DNA from: an uncultured Verrucomicrobiota bacterium
GTDB lineage: Bacteria > Verrucomicrobiota > Verrucomicrobiia > Limisphaerales > UBA9464
Reading direction: 5' to 3'
Length of the DNA stretch: 10,723 bases
Assembly: GCA_903864375.1 (NCBI GenBank)
Contig: CAIPFS010000073.1
Coordinates: 1-10,723 of the forward strand
Position numbers and translations under genes: made by a program. A model generated the notes under the pieces. That model saw only the letters and a program-made list of their open reading frames with translations, was not told the DNA's origin and searched no databases. The stretch's first letter is position 1. Every line of letters starts with the position of its first letter. Of the stretch, positions 1 through 6,150 are shown one piece after another.

Positions 1-123
1 CCAATCGAGCCAGGACACATGGTTGGGTATCAACAGAATGGGTCCCGGCGCCCGAAGTGACTCCAGGTTGTAGGCACGGAACTGGAAGCAGAGGCGCAAC
101 AGCCATCGGAGTAGGGAGAACAT
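1..123 (-). CDS. PlsC-family phospholipid/glycerolipid acyltransferase, N-terminal 41 residues (cut by window edge)
   Basis: This open frame starts with ATG at 123 and runs off the left edge after exactly 41 codons. The visible protein begins MFSLLRWLLRLCFQFRAYNL and reaches PNHVSWLDW at residues 33-41. NH-x(3)-LD is the H-x4-D catalytic motif (His35, Asp40) of the PlsC/LPLAT acyltransferases, which move an acyl chain from acyl-ACP or acyl-CoA to a lysophospholipid at the inner face of the membrane. The short spacing from start to motif suits both stand-alone PlsC enzymes and the acyltransferase domain of Aas (2-acyl-glycerophosphoethanolamine acyltransferase). Its start lies one base after the stop of the lnt-like gene, and an LplT-like gene lies further upstream, so an Aas-like role in re-acylating lysophospholipid is the best inference. 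Whether an AMP-ligase domain follows cannot be seen. The family is fairly certain; the substrate is not. Confidence 0.82.
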   Translation of the reverse strand, partial: MFSLLRWLLRLCFQFRAYNLESLRAPGPILLIPNHVSWLDW

Positions 124-124
124 A

Positions 125-1630
125 TCAAAAGAGGGGCTTCGCCCTTAAATGGTGCCGGAAGATGAATTTTTCGATTCGACGAAAGAAAGAGAGAAAGACC
201 TGAAAGGCACCAATGCATAGTCCAGCCTTTCCAGCCTCGGCACATAGGGGAGCGAACCAGGAATCCCAGGGCCGCGTGCCCGGCAAATCCGGTATTTCCA
301 GGGCACCTGATAAAATCGCGCCGGGACCTGGAAATTCCGCCGTGGCCAATTCTTTTCCAGTCGCCGATATCCACTGAGAAATTCCTGAACTCCCCACACG
401 GACCATCGGTATGCCGGATTCGAGGCAGCGCAGACGGGCCTGTTGAGCGTTCAGGAGATGCTCGGTCTTGCCCCAATCCACAACATCCATCGAAAGAATA
501 ACGAATGCCGCAGCGCCCTGACGGAGGAGTTCATCCATGACCTGCCGGTAACTGGCATCATAACAGATGGCAATCCCCAGCTTGCCCCAGGGTGAATCCC
601 AGACCTGCTGGGAATTCGCCGGCTGACCATCCTTAAAGAACTGGATCGGTCTCGATTTCGCCTGCTGGAATACAGTGGCTCCATTGGTTCCAAGAACGTA
701 CGCCGTATTGAAGTAGTTGGTGGAATCCATCGGTTCTTTTCCTCCAACCACCAACCACTTTCGGTGGCGGCGACACCACTCTCGCAAGGCTTCGGGGACG
801 GGTCCGTCCAGGGCGTACTCCGGCAGCAGCACCAACTCGGCGTCCGGCTTCTCCACCGCGACCCGATTGAGCGCTTCGAGCAGCTCTGGAAACCCGGGAA
901 ACTCCAACTGGACCGCGGCAAACCGAAGGGGTGATTGCTTCGCGATGGACGGAGGTGTCGGAACTCGAAAGAACTGCGCGATCAGAACCACCGATGTCAC
1001 CAGGATTAGCAATCGCTGCCAGGGTCGGGCTCTACCCCCAAGTCCCTGTTCCAGAGCCACCAAACCCATGGCGAGTGTACCCAGGCCATAAACTCCCAAC
1101 GTTTGCCAGGCAAAGGGTCCCAAAACCTCCAGCAAACTTCCGACGCTCAACCACGAGAAACGAAGCCACCAGACCTCACATCGAATGTACTCGAGACAGG
1201 TCCAAAGCAACGGCGAAATCAACAGGGCATATGTGCGTCCTTCAGATTTCTCAATGGAACGGACGAGGACGACAAAGGCGGCCGGCCAAATCGCCAGCAA
1301 GAGCCAAAACAGGACGGCCGGCGGCCCGAACAGCCCATAAAAAAAGGCTAGTGGAGGGGCGTACATTCCGACGCCGACCAAAAGCGTCACGTAGAACGCC
1401 AAACGAGCGGACGGTAGCGTGCGGAGAAACAAGAGGCCCGATAAATGAAGAGCCAGAAACGACGTGCAGATCCCCCCCAACCGGGCCAGATGGAAGGCGC
1501 CAACGGTCCCGGCGGCCATCAAGGTCCAAAAGAGAGCCGAATTCCCAAATCCGTTGCCTGCCAGAACTATAGATGGCGGATCCTCCGGCAGGCCCGGCGG
1601 CGTTCCGACACTGGAGGCTACCGAGGACAT
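125..1630 (-). CDS. lnt: Apolipoprotein N-acyltransferase-like protein (Lnt; membrane domain plus CN-hydrolase domain)
   Basis: The product (501 aa) has the Lnt layout. Hydrophobic segments fill roughly residues 30-220, then a carbon-nitrogen hydrolase domain spans about 234-450, with a last hydrophobic stretch near 466-483. E. coli Lnt is 512 aa. The Glu-Lys-Cys triad is visible: Glu271 in LLPEYAL, Lys325 in QQAKSRP and Cys356 in AICYD. The later block ARLRCLESGIPMVRVGSSGIS (about 398-418) matches the Lnt pattern ARxRAxExGRPxxRxxNTGIS. Lnt adds the third acyl chain to the N-terminal Cys of lipoproteins at the periplasmic face, using a phospholipid donor. The oddity is that E. coli has K-RHLVPFGE around the lysine and an essential glutamate (E343). 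Here the stretch reads SRPIQFFKDGQPA, with no matching Glu. The start (ATG 1630) lies three bases after the transporter stop without a clear Shine-Dalgarno, suggesting translational coupling. A divergent Lnt or a related nitrilase-fold acyltransferase/amidase are both possible. Confidence 0.78.
   Translation of the reverse strand: MSSVASSVGTPPGLPEDPPSIVLAGNGFGNSALFWTLMAAGTVGAFHLARLGGICTSFLALHLSGLLFLRTLPSARLAFYVTLLVGVGMYAPPLAFFYGLFGPPAVLFWLLLAIWPAAFVVLVRSIEKSEGRTYALLISPLLWTCLEYIRCEVWWLRFSWLSVGSLLEVLGPFAWQTLGVYGLGTLAMGLVALEQGLGGRARPWQRLLILVTSVVLIAQFFRVPTPPSIAKQSPLRFAAVQLEFPGFPELLEALNRVAVEKPDAELVLLPEYALDGPVPEALREWCRRHRKWLVVGGKEPMDSTNYFNTAYVLGTNGATVFQQAKSRPIQFFKDGQPANSQQVWDSPWGKLGIAICYDASYRQVMDELLRQGAAAFVILSMDVVDWGKTEHLLNAQQARLRCLESGIPMVRVGSSGISQWISATGKELATAEFPGPGAILSGALEIPDLPGTRPWDSWFAPLCAEAGKAGLCIGAFQVFLSFFRRIEKFIFRHHLRAKPLF
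132..146 (-). other. Small hairpin at the end of lnt, followed by a short T run
   Basis: On the minus strand AAGGGC-GAA-GCCCCT can fold into a four-GC-pair stem extended by one T.G wobble and one A-T pair, followed at once by CTTTTG. It overlaps the last lnt codons and ends just before the acyltransferase start. It could weaken transcription or translation into the next gene. The T run has only four bases, so a full intrinsic terminator is unlikely. Confidence 0.25.
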
Positions 1631-1633
1631 ACA

Positions 1634-2878
1634 TTACCGGGGGGGCATCCGGAAAAAGAGGGCCGCTCCCGCCAGCAAAGAGGCAACGACAACAAAGAGG
1701 TCCGAGGAGCTGAGATGGAATTGAGCCGCAGCGAAGCACATGCCTCCGGCCAGCAGCATCCCCAGATTGTCATTCAGGTTCTGGACCGCGATCGTCTTTC
1801 CCAGTTTGGTGTGATCCGATTCATCCTGAAGGGAGGCGTTCAACGGAATGAGGAAGAGCCCGGCGATCACCCCAGCCAGCATCAGCAGCACTGTGACCGG
1901 CACCACGACCTGGATTTCACCCCAATGCAGCACCGGACCTTGTAAAATCGGCACCACCTTCACCAGGGACAAAATTCCCACCGGCACAGCCAGCAGGGCA
2001 ATGAACAGGCGGGTCCATTTCAGTTGACCAATGGGGAACCAGGCCCCGGCCAGCAAACTTCCCAGCATCAATCCCACGCTCAGCCAGACGCCGAGGATGG
2101 CAATTTGAGTGTTGGTCGTAAAATGCAGAACCTCCAGGCCCCAGGGCTGGAAGTTGATTTTCAACATCGCCCCGCATACCCAAAACAATGCCGTACCGAT
2201 GAGAGTCCGGGAAAGGCGGGGATGCGTGAACAAAGCCACTGCGTGGCGGAAAAACTCGCCCGTGCTGGGGCCGAATTTCACTTGAATGTTTGCCGGGGTG
2301 GGAGCCATGGAAAAATTGAGAGCCCACGACGCACCATACATGGCCAGAAGGATCAGATAGGAATGCAGGACCTGATTCCTGAACACATCGGAGAGTCTGG
2401 CTCCGGCGATGCCTCCGGTCAAAATCGCCACCAGTGTCAAAAGCTCCACCATTCCATTGGCTTTGACCAACCGTTCCCGGGGAAGGATTTCGGGAAGAAT
2501 GCCGTACTTGGCCGGACCGTAAATACTGACTCCGATGCCCACAATGAAATACCCCAGGCCCTGAAGCCAGAATCCCAACCAGATGCTGGAGAGACAACAA
2601 AGGGTTCCGACGAGTTTGACCAGATTCCCCCGCGCCAGCCAGGTCGTCTTCGGATACCGATCGTTCAGGTAACCGCAGATCGAACTCAGAAAGATCGGCG
2701 GGATGAAAATCATCAGGGTATACAGGGAATTCTGACTCCGGAGCGTGTCGGTGGTGATTTCGCCCCGCTGCTGCAAGTAGGTGAGTTGACCGATAATCAC
2801 CCCCAGCAGGGCGTTGTCGCCAAAGGAGCTGATGAACTGGCTCGCCAGCAGGATGGGATAATTGCGATTTCGGCTCAT
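1634..2878 (-). CDS. lplT: LplT-like lysophospholipid transporter (major facilitator superfamily)
   Basis: The protein (414 aa, from MSRNRNYPILLASQF) is almost all membrane helices, consistent with a 12-helix MFS carrier. Signatures of the LplT / Aas-fusion branch are visible: SQFISSFGDNALL at 13-25, IYGPAKYGILPEIL at 119-132, FLIPLNASLQD at 342-352 and GKTIAVQNLNDNLGMLL at 360-376. LplT moves lysophospholipids such as lyso-PE from the outer to the inner leaflet of the cytoplasmic membrane for re-acylation. An in-frame start lies 69 bases upstream, but ATG at 2878 is preferred. It overlaps the regulator stop as ATGA, is preceded by a GGGAGGGG Shine-Dalgarno about eight bases away, and gives the usual LplT N-terminus. 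The gene ends three bases before lnt. Its neighbours, an Lnt and a PlsC-type acyltransferase, strengthen the lysophospholipid assignment over drug efflux. Confidence 0.82.
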   Translation of the reverse strand: MSRNRNYPILLASQFISSFGDNALLGVIIGQLTYLQQRGEITTDTLRSQNSLYTLMIFIPPIFLSSICGYLNDRYPKTTWLARGNLVKLVGTLCCLSSIWLGFWLQGLGYFIVGIGVSIYGPAKYGILPEILPRERLVKANGMVELLTLVAILTGGIAGARLSDVFRNQVLHSYLILLAMYGASWALNFSMAPTPANIQVKFGPSTGEFFRHAVALFTHPRLSRTLIGTALFWVCGAMLKINFQPWGLEVLHFTTNTQIAILGVWLSVGLMLGSLLAGAWFPIGQLKWTRLFIALLAVPVGILSLVKVVPILQGPVLHWGEIQVVVPVTVLLMLAGVIAGLFLIPLNASLQDESDHTKLGKTIAVQNLNDNLGMLLAGGMCFAAAQFHLSSSDLFVVVASLLAGAALFFRMPPR

Positions 2879-3345
2879 GGGGACCCCTCCCGGGATGCCA
2901 GCCGTTGACCATTGGCTTCCATAAAACTTAATGTTTTGAAAAGGCACTCCGCTTCTGCCTCGGAAATCCCCTCCACCACTCGCAGCACCGCCGCGTGATA
3001 TTCGGGACGTATCTCATCGATCAAGGCCAGTCCCAGAGGCGTGGTGACCACCCGCCAGAGGCGCCTATCGGTGGCAGACGCCTTCCGCCGGACCACGTCC
3101 TTTTTTTCCAGGCGATCCACCAACCCGGTCACATTGGATCGATGGGTCAGCAATTCCCGGCTCAATTCAACCTGCGAAAGGCCTTCCGGATGATCGGCAA
3201 CCAGATTGAGGAGATTGAACTGCGCGGCGGATAGTTCCCACCGTTCAAAAAACGGTCGACTGACCGCCCAAAGGCTCTCCGCCGTTCGTAGCACTTGCAA
3301 GAGCGCACGGTACTGCGGACTTTCAGTGGGAGACACGGTCACCAT
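2875..3345 (-). CDS. MarR-family winged-helix transcriptional regulator
   Basis: The product (156 aa) has the usual MarR size and order. An N-terminal dimerisation helix (about 10-30) is followed by helices leading to the winged helix-turn-helix at about 56-105 (GLSQVELSRELLTHRSNVTGL, then LEKKDVVRRKASATDRRLWRV). DRR at 93-95 is the conserved wing signature. C-terminal helices complete the dimer. MarR proteins bind palindromes as dimers and often release DNA when they bind a small ligand. The frame stays open upstream to 3564, but that part gives an unlikely N-terminus overlapping the divergent gene, so ATG at 3345 is chosen. There is no Shine-Dalgarno; a predicted promoter would start transcription only about six bases upstream, so the mRNA may be nearly leaderless. 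It overlaps the lplT-like gene by four bases and is therefore probably the operon's own, autoregulated, control gene. The ligand is unknown. Confidence 0.87.
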   Translation of the reverse strand: MVTVSPTESPQYRALLQVLRTAESLWAVSRPFFERWELSAAQFNLLNLVADHPEGLSQVELSRELLTHRSNVTGLVDRLEKKDVVRRKASATDRRLWRVVTTPLGLALIDEIRPEYHAAVLRVVEGISEAEAECLFKTLSFMEANGQRLASREGSP

Positions 3346-3357
3346 GGATGTTGTTGG

Positions 3358-3386
3358 ATTGGAGGTGGTCACAGTTGATATGTCAA
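3358..3386 (-). promoter_or_regulatory. Probable promoter of the marR-lplT-lnt-acyltransferase operon
   Basis: On the minus strand TTGACA (3381-3386) is a perfect sigma-70-type -35 hexamer. A 17-base spacer leads to TCCAAT (3358-3363), a four-of-six match to TATAAT. Transcription would begin near 3351, only a few bases before the chosen marR ATG at 3345. The hexamers and spacing are seen; promoter activity is inferred. Confidence 0.5.
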
Positions 3387-3390
3387 CAGT
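3371..3390. promoter_or_regulatory. Palindromic operator candidate for the MarR-type regulator
   Basis: ACAGTTGATATGTCAACAGT is symmetric at 16 of 20 positions, with a core of GTTGA-TATG-TCAAC (3374-3387). It lies in the divergent gap between marR and the plus-strand hypothetical gene and covers the -35 hexamer of the marR promoter. Size, symmetry and place fit a MarR-family dimer site that represses its own operon by blocking RNA polymerase. Control of the plus-strand gene by the same site is possible but unsupported. Confidence 0.55.
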
Positions 3391-3469
3391 CCATTTAGAA
3401 ACCTGTTTTCGTTCCCGATGATTGACGTTTCCGTTGGCTCCATCCACTTTCAGCCACCCGAAACATTTC

Positions 3470-4030
3470 ATGTCGACCCGATCCCCCGATTCCATGGTTG
3501 CCGAGTTCTGGCGACACGTGCGGACAGAGGAGCTCCCAGAGCTCTCTGCCGGTCCACGTTCCAAGGTTCTTGAAACCCGGAGCCTGAATCGGCAACTGGA
3601 CCAGCTTCTCGACGGGCGAGCCCTGCCGGATGAGTCGTCGGCCCTGCTCCGGGCGGTCGCTCTTCTTTATCACGATCAACACGACCCCGCCCACGACCTG
3701 GTCGCCGACCGCAACGACGTCACTTCCGCCTTCATCCACGGGATCCTCCACCGCCGTGAACCCGACTATTGGAATGCCAGGTACTGGTTCCGCCGTTGCG
3801 AGATGCATTCGGCTTATTCGATCCTCGCGGGAAACATCGCCCGATGGAATGGTCCAGGCGAACCCGAGACGATTCGTGGCCTGATCCTGCCGGGTTCTTT
3901 CGATCCGTTTGCCTTCGTGGATGCCTGCGAACGTCACGCCCGCGACCCGGTGAACTCCCCTGCGGTGTCCATCCTTCGAAAAATTCAGCACGCCGAATTC
4001 GAGGCCATGGTGCAGTATCTGCTGGCGTGA
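3470..4030 (+). CDS. Conserved hypothetical protein with an HxxxHRREPDYWNAxYWFRR signature
   Basis: The product (186 aa from ATG 3470) is soluble-looking, with no signal peptide or membrane helix. Its clearest feature is a His/Arg/aromatic-rich block at 90-109: HGILHRREPDY followed by WNARYWFRR. I recall similar blocks in uncharacterised bacterial proteins of about this length, but I know of no assigned activity. Just upstream, LLYHDQHDPAHDLV (66-79) adds further histidines, so a metal-binding or small-molecule enzyme role is conceivable but unproven. The frame opens at 3422; ATG 3470 is preferred because the earlier residues look non-native, and ATG 3494 is another option. No Shine-Dalgarno is evident. 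Its stop overlaps the GTG start of the AEC permease by four bases, so the two are translated from one mRNA and are likely linked in function. Confidence 0.75.
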   Translation: MSTRSPDSMVAEFWRHVRTEELPELSAGPRSKVLETRSLNRQLDQLLDGRALPDESSALLRAVALLYHDQHDPAHDLVADRNDVTSAFIHGILHRREPDYWNARYWFRRCEMHSAYSILAGNIARWNGPGEPETIRGLILPGSFDPFAFVDACERHARDPVNSPAVSILRKIQHAEFEAMVQYLLA

Positions 4031-4974
4031 ATGAGTTCCATACGGTGGTCGGTGCGGTGCTGCCCGTGTTTTGCCTGGCCCTGGTCGGCGTTATTCTTCG
4101 AAAGGTCGATTGGCTGACCGAGGCGGCCGATGCCAGCCTGATGCGCGTGGTGGTCAATGTCCTGACCCCTGCCTTCATCCTCGACAAGGTGCTGGGCAAC
4201 CAGGCCCTCCATCACCCCGGGAATCTTTTCCTTCCCCCTGTTGCGGGATTCTGCGGTGTGGCGCTGGGAGTCTGGGTCTCCGGCCTGGCGTCCCGACGGC
4301 TCCGGCTCGGCCCTGAGGCGGTCACCCGCACCTTTGGCGCCTCCACAGGCATCCAGAATTACGGCTATTTTGCCCTGCCCCTGGTCGAACAGCTTTTTCC
4401 CGGTCAAACCACCGGCGTCCTGCTGGTGCACAATCTCGGTGTGGACGCGGCCATGTGGTCCGTTTGCCTGATCGCACTGGGACATGCGGGTTGGAAACAA
4501 TGGCGGAAGTTGATCAACGCCCCGATCATCGCGGTGGTCATTGCCGCCAGCCTGAACCTGTTGGGTGCCGAAACCTGGATTCCCAAATTCACCACGGTGA
4601 CCGCCCACATGCTCGGTGCCTGCTGTTTCCCCCTGGGCATCGTTCTCACCGGTGCCATCCTTGCCGATTCTTCGAAGGAGCTTCGACAGGATCCCGGATG
4701 GCGAATCATCGGTTGGAGCTGCCTTTTTCGACTCGGCCTGATCCCCGTGGGCATGCTTGCCATCGCCTGGGCGCTCCCGGCTTCCCGCGAGCTCAAGCAG
4801 GTCCTCGTGGTGCAGGCGGCCATGCCGGCGGCTGTCTTTCCCATCGTCATGTCCCGATTGTTTGCCGGAGACCCACCGACGGCCATCCGGGTGGTCATAG
4901 GCACTTCCCTGGTGGGCTTTGTGACCATCCCCATCTGGCTGCACCTGGGGATGCGCTGGCTGGGCCTGAGCTGA
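4027..4974 (+). CDS. Auxin efflux carrier (AEC) family permease
   Basis: The protein (315 aa) has about ten hydrophobic segments and the length expected for AEC-family carriers, which share the bile-acid-symporter fold and move organic acids or other small anions across the inner membrane. Family landmarks are the broken-helix block TGIQNYGYFALPLV at 107-120 and the C-terminal block QAAMPAAVFPIVMSRLFAGD at 263-282. The frame is open upstream to 3769, but that part lies inside the preceding gene in another frame. A GTG at 4027, overlapping the upstream stop as GTGA, yields the normal N-terminus (MNEFHTVVGAVLPVF) and is chosen. No Shine-Dalgarno is seen, so coupled re-initiation is likely. Bacterial members include malonate and amino-acid-related carriers; the substrate here cannot be told. 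Confidence 0.85.
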   Translation: MNEFHTVVGAVLPVFCLALVGVILRKVDWLTEAADASLMRVVVNVLTPAFILDKVLGNQALHHPGNLFLPPVAGFCGVALGVWVSGLASRRLRLGPEAVTRTFGASTGIQNYGYFALPLVEQLFPGQTTGVLLVHNLGVDAAMWSVCLIALGHAGWKQWRKLINAPIIAVVIAASLNLLGAETWIPKFTTVTAHMLGACCFPLGIVLTGAILADSSKELRQDPGWRIIGWSCLFRLGLIPVGMLAIAWALPASRELKQVLVVQAAMPAAVFPIVMSRLFAGDPPTAIRVVIGTSLVGFVTIPIWLHLGMRWLGLS

Positions 4975-4989
4975 ACCGGTCGGTCTGGT

Positions 4990-5044
4990 GTCGTGTCACC
5001 GAAATGGCTTACAGTTTACCGCTGGGGATTTTCGGTAACACGAC
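4990..5044. repeat. Strong 15-base inverted repeat between convergent genes (possible bidirectional terminator)
   Basis: GTCGTGTCACCGAAA at 4990-5004 is mirrored by TTTCGGTAACACGAC at 5030-5044. Fourteen of fifteen positions pair, with one C.A mismatch, around a 25-base loop. It fills the gap between the AEC permease stop (4974) and the stop of the minus-strand membrane protein (5046), where a terminator serving both strands is expected. No long T run follows on either side, so it is not a textbook intrinsic terminator. A small non-autonomous element with terminal inverted repeats is an alternative. Confidence 0.5.
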
Positions 5045-5045
5045 G

Positions 5046-5618
5046 CTAATGTCGTGGCCGCACTTCAAAACAGAGCAGGCACCACAGGACCGTCGGAAAC
5101 AGGAAGCTGAACCAGAGGTTTTGAACGGTGATATCGTACACGTGGGACAGCACGGGGTGAACCCAGGCCGGATGCCCCTCCGCATGGGCGAAGGCCAATC
5201 CAGCCGCGAGGGTCAGGATAACCACGCCATTGACCAGCAACATCCCAAGAACGGCGGCCCTGGCCCGCTCCATCCACCCCACCGGTGTCGCGGCAACCAA
5301 CGCCAGCAGCATCACCTGCGGGATCCAGGCCACCGATCGCGTGTCCAACGTGATCCCACTCACCTCCACCGACCCGTCCGGACGAATCTTTCGCGGATCC
5401 GCCATCGAAACCTGGGTATCGATCCCCTCATGGGAGGAGTCGTTCAACGCCTCGATGTGAACGACCATCCGGGGCGCCACCCAGGGTGCCAGCCATCGCA
5501 CTTCTCCCTGAACGATGCTCCGGACCGCCTCGCGAGCCCCCGGCCATGGAGCCATCAGCAGGCCAAAAACCACGACGAATCGCCCCAATGCCGCTGCCCC
5601 CCGTCGCCACTTACCCAC
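5046..5618 (-). CDS. Exosortase-associated small membrane protein
   Basis: The product (190 aa) has an N-terminal hydrophobic helix (about 12-27), a polar, probably extracytoplasmic stretch of about 60-70 residues (MVVHIEALNDSSHEG to LDTRS), then three further hydrophobic segments near 98-114, 121-145 and 166-184. It starts with GTG at 5618 and overlaps the exosortase stop by eight bases; AAAGGA lies six bases before the GTG as a usable Shine-Dalgarno. I cannot place it in a numbered family from sequence alone. The layout (one helix, external loop, then a helix bundle) and its fixed place after an exosortase resemble the membrane proteins that accompany exosortase H in proteobacteria. A role as partner or chaperone of the sorting enzyme is inferred from context. 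Confidence 0.7.
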   Translation of the reverse strand: MGKWRRGAAALGRFVVVFGLLMAPWPGAREAVRSIVQGEVRWLAPWVAPRMVVHIEALNDSSHEGIDTQVSMADPRKIRPDGSVEVSGITLDTRSVAWIPQVMLLALVAATPVGWMERARAAVLGMLLVNGVVILTLAAGLAFAHAEGHPAWVHPVLSHVYDITVQNLWFSFLFPTVLWCLLCFEVRPRH

Positions 5619-6150
5619 GGGAGGTCCTTTCCGGTTGCTGGACCCAATTCAACCAGGCCCACCAGAGGAGCAGCGCGATCACAATAAATGCCGCCGGCCA
5701 CCACTCCTGGTGCAGGGAGTAAAACCAACTGGAATGAACCCTCCCGGTCAGATACAGCGTCGCCACCCGGACGAGGTTCAGGCAGAACAAAAGGACCGCC
5801 CCGCCCACCACTCCCAACAGGCGCTTCCTCCAGCTTGACGGAAACCCCAGCATCGCTCCCGACATGAGCGCAGTGGGGGCGAGAGGATCGCAGCCGCTTC
5901 GGACCGCGACCGAAAACTCGGGTCCCTTGACCAGGACGCCGTCCGCATGGGTGGCCACCCCCATTAAATTCAGGAGCCACGAGGCCCCTGCGGCACTGAC
6001 TTCCAGAACGGGCAGCACCAGATGACGATCCACCCAGTCCAGGCTGCTCAAACCGAAGTATCCGCCCACAACGAGCAGAAAAACGACGATGAACCGTCCG
6101 CGACCCGTCGGACGGGAGGTCTTGGCCGATGTTCCGGGATTCACTTCCAT
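5611..6150 (-). CDS. Short exosortase/archaeosortase-family transpeptidase (XrtH-like)
   Basis: The protein (179 aa) is a compact multi-helix membrane protein. The three family active-site residues appear in order: Cys87 in RSGCDPLAPTALMSGA, Arg128 in NLVRVATLYLTGR, and His147 in WFYSLHQEWWP. Exosortases cut surface proteins at C-terminal sorting signals (PEP-CTERM type) at the inner membrane and probably pass them to a glycan or lipid acceptor. Its length is well below the 250-500 aa of EpsH-type enzymes and fits the short single-domain forms such as XrtH. ATG 6150 is preferred over ATG 6165 because it forms a TAATG junction with the stop of the prepilin-type gene. The downstream gene overlaps by eight bases. 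No sorting-signal protein is seen in this window, so the substrate is unknown. The family call is firm; the subtype is tentative. Confidence 0.87.
   Translation of the reverse strand: MEVNPGTSAKTSRPTGRGRFIVVFLLVVGGYFGLSSLDWVDRHLVLPVLEVSAAGASWLLNLMGVATHADGVLVKGPEFSVAVRSGCDPLAPTALMSGAMLGFPSSWRKRLLGVVGGAVLLFCLNLVRVATLYLTGRVHSSWFYSLHQEWWPAAFIVIALLLWWAWLNWVQQPERTSRG

Noticed and set aside
931..1572. Plus-strand open frame of 213 codons
   Set aside because: It is antisense to the lnt-like gene, rich in Arg/Pro/Ser with no domain pattern; a GC-bias shadow.
2024..2908. Plus-strand open frame of 294 codons
   Set aside because: It lies wholly opposite the LplT-like gene, whose motifs are clear; composition is Gln/Gly/His-rich and non-native.
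3346..3564. Upstream extension of the MarR-type protein
   Set aside because: The added 73 residues lack helix pattern, would overlap the divergent gene and its regulatory gap, and exceed the family length.
3985..4944. Minus-strand open frame of 319 codons
   Set aside because: It is antisense to the AEC permease, His/Gly/Asp-rich, with no recognisable fold.
4990..5044. Integron attC-like recombination site
   Set aside because: The inverted repeat lacks the RYYYAAC and GTTRRRY core sites and no integrase or cassette array is present.
4455..5687. Plus-strand open frame of 410 codons
   Set aside because: It spans parts of the AEC permease, the inverted repeat and the opposite of the exosortase partner; no single real protein would do so, and the sequence is low-complexity His/Arg/Pro.
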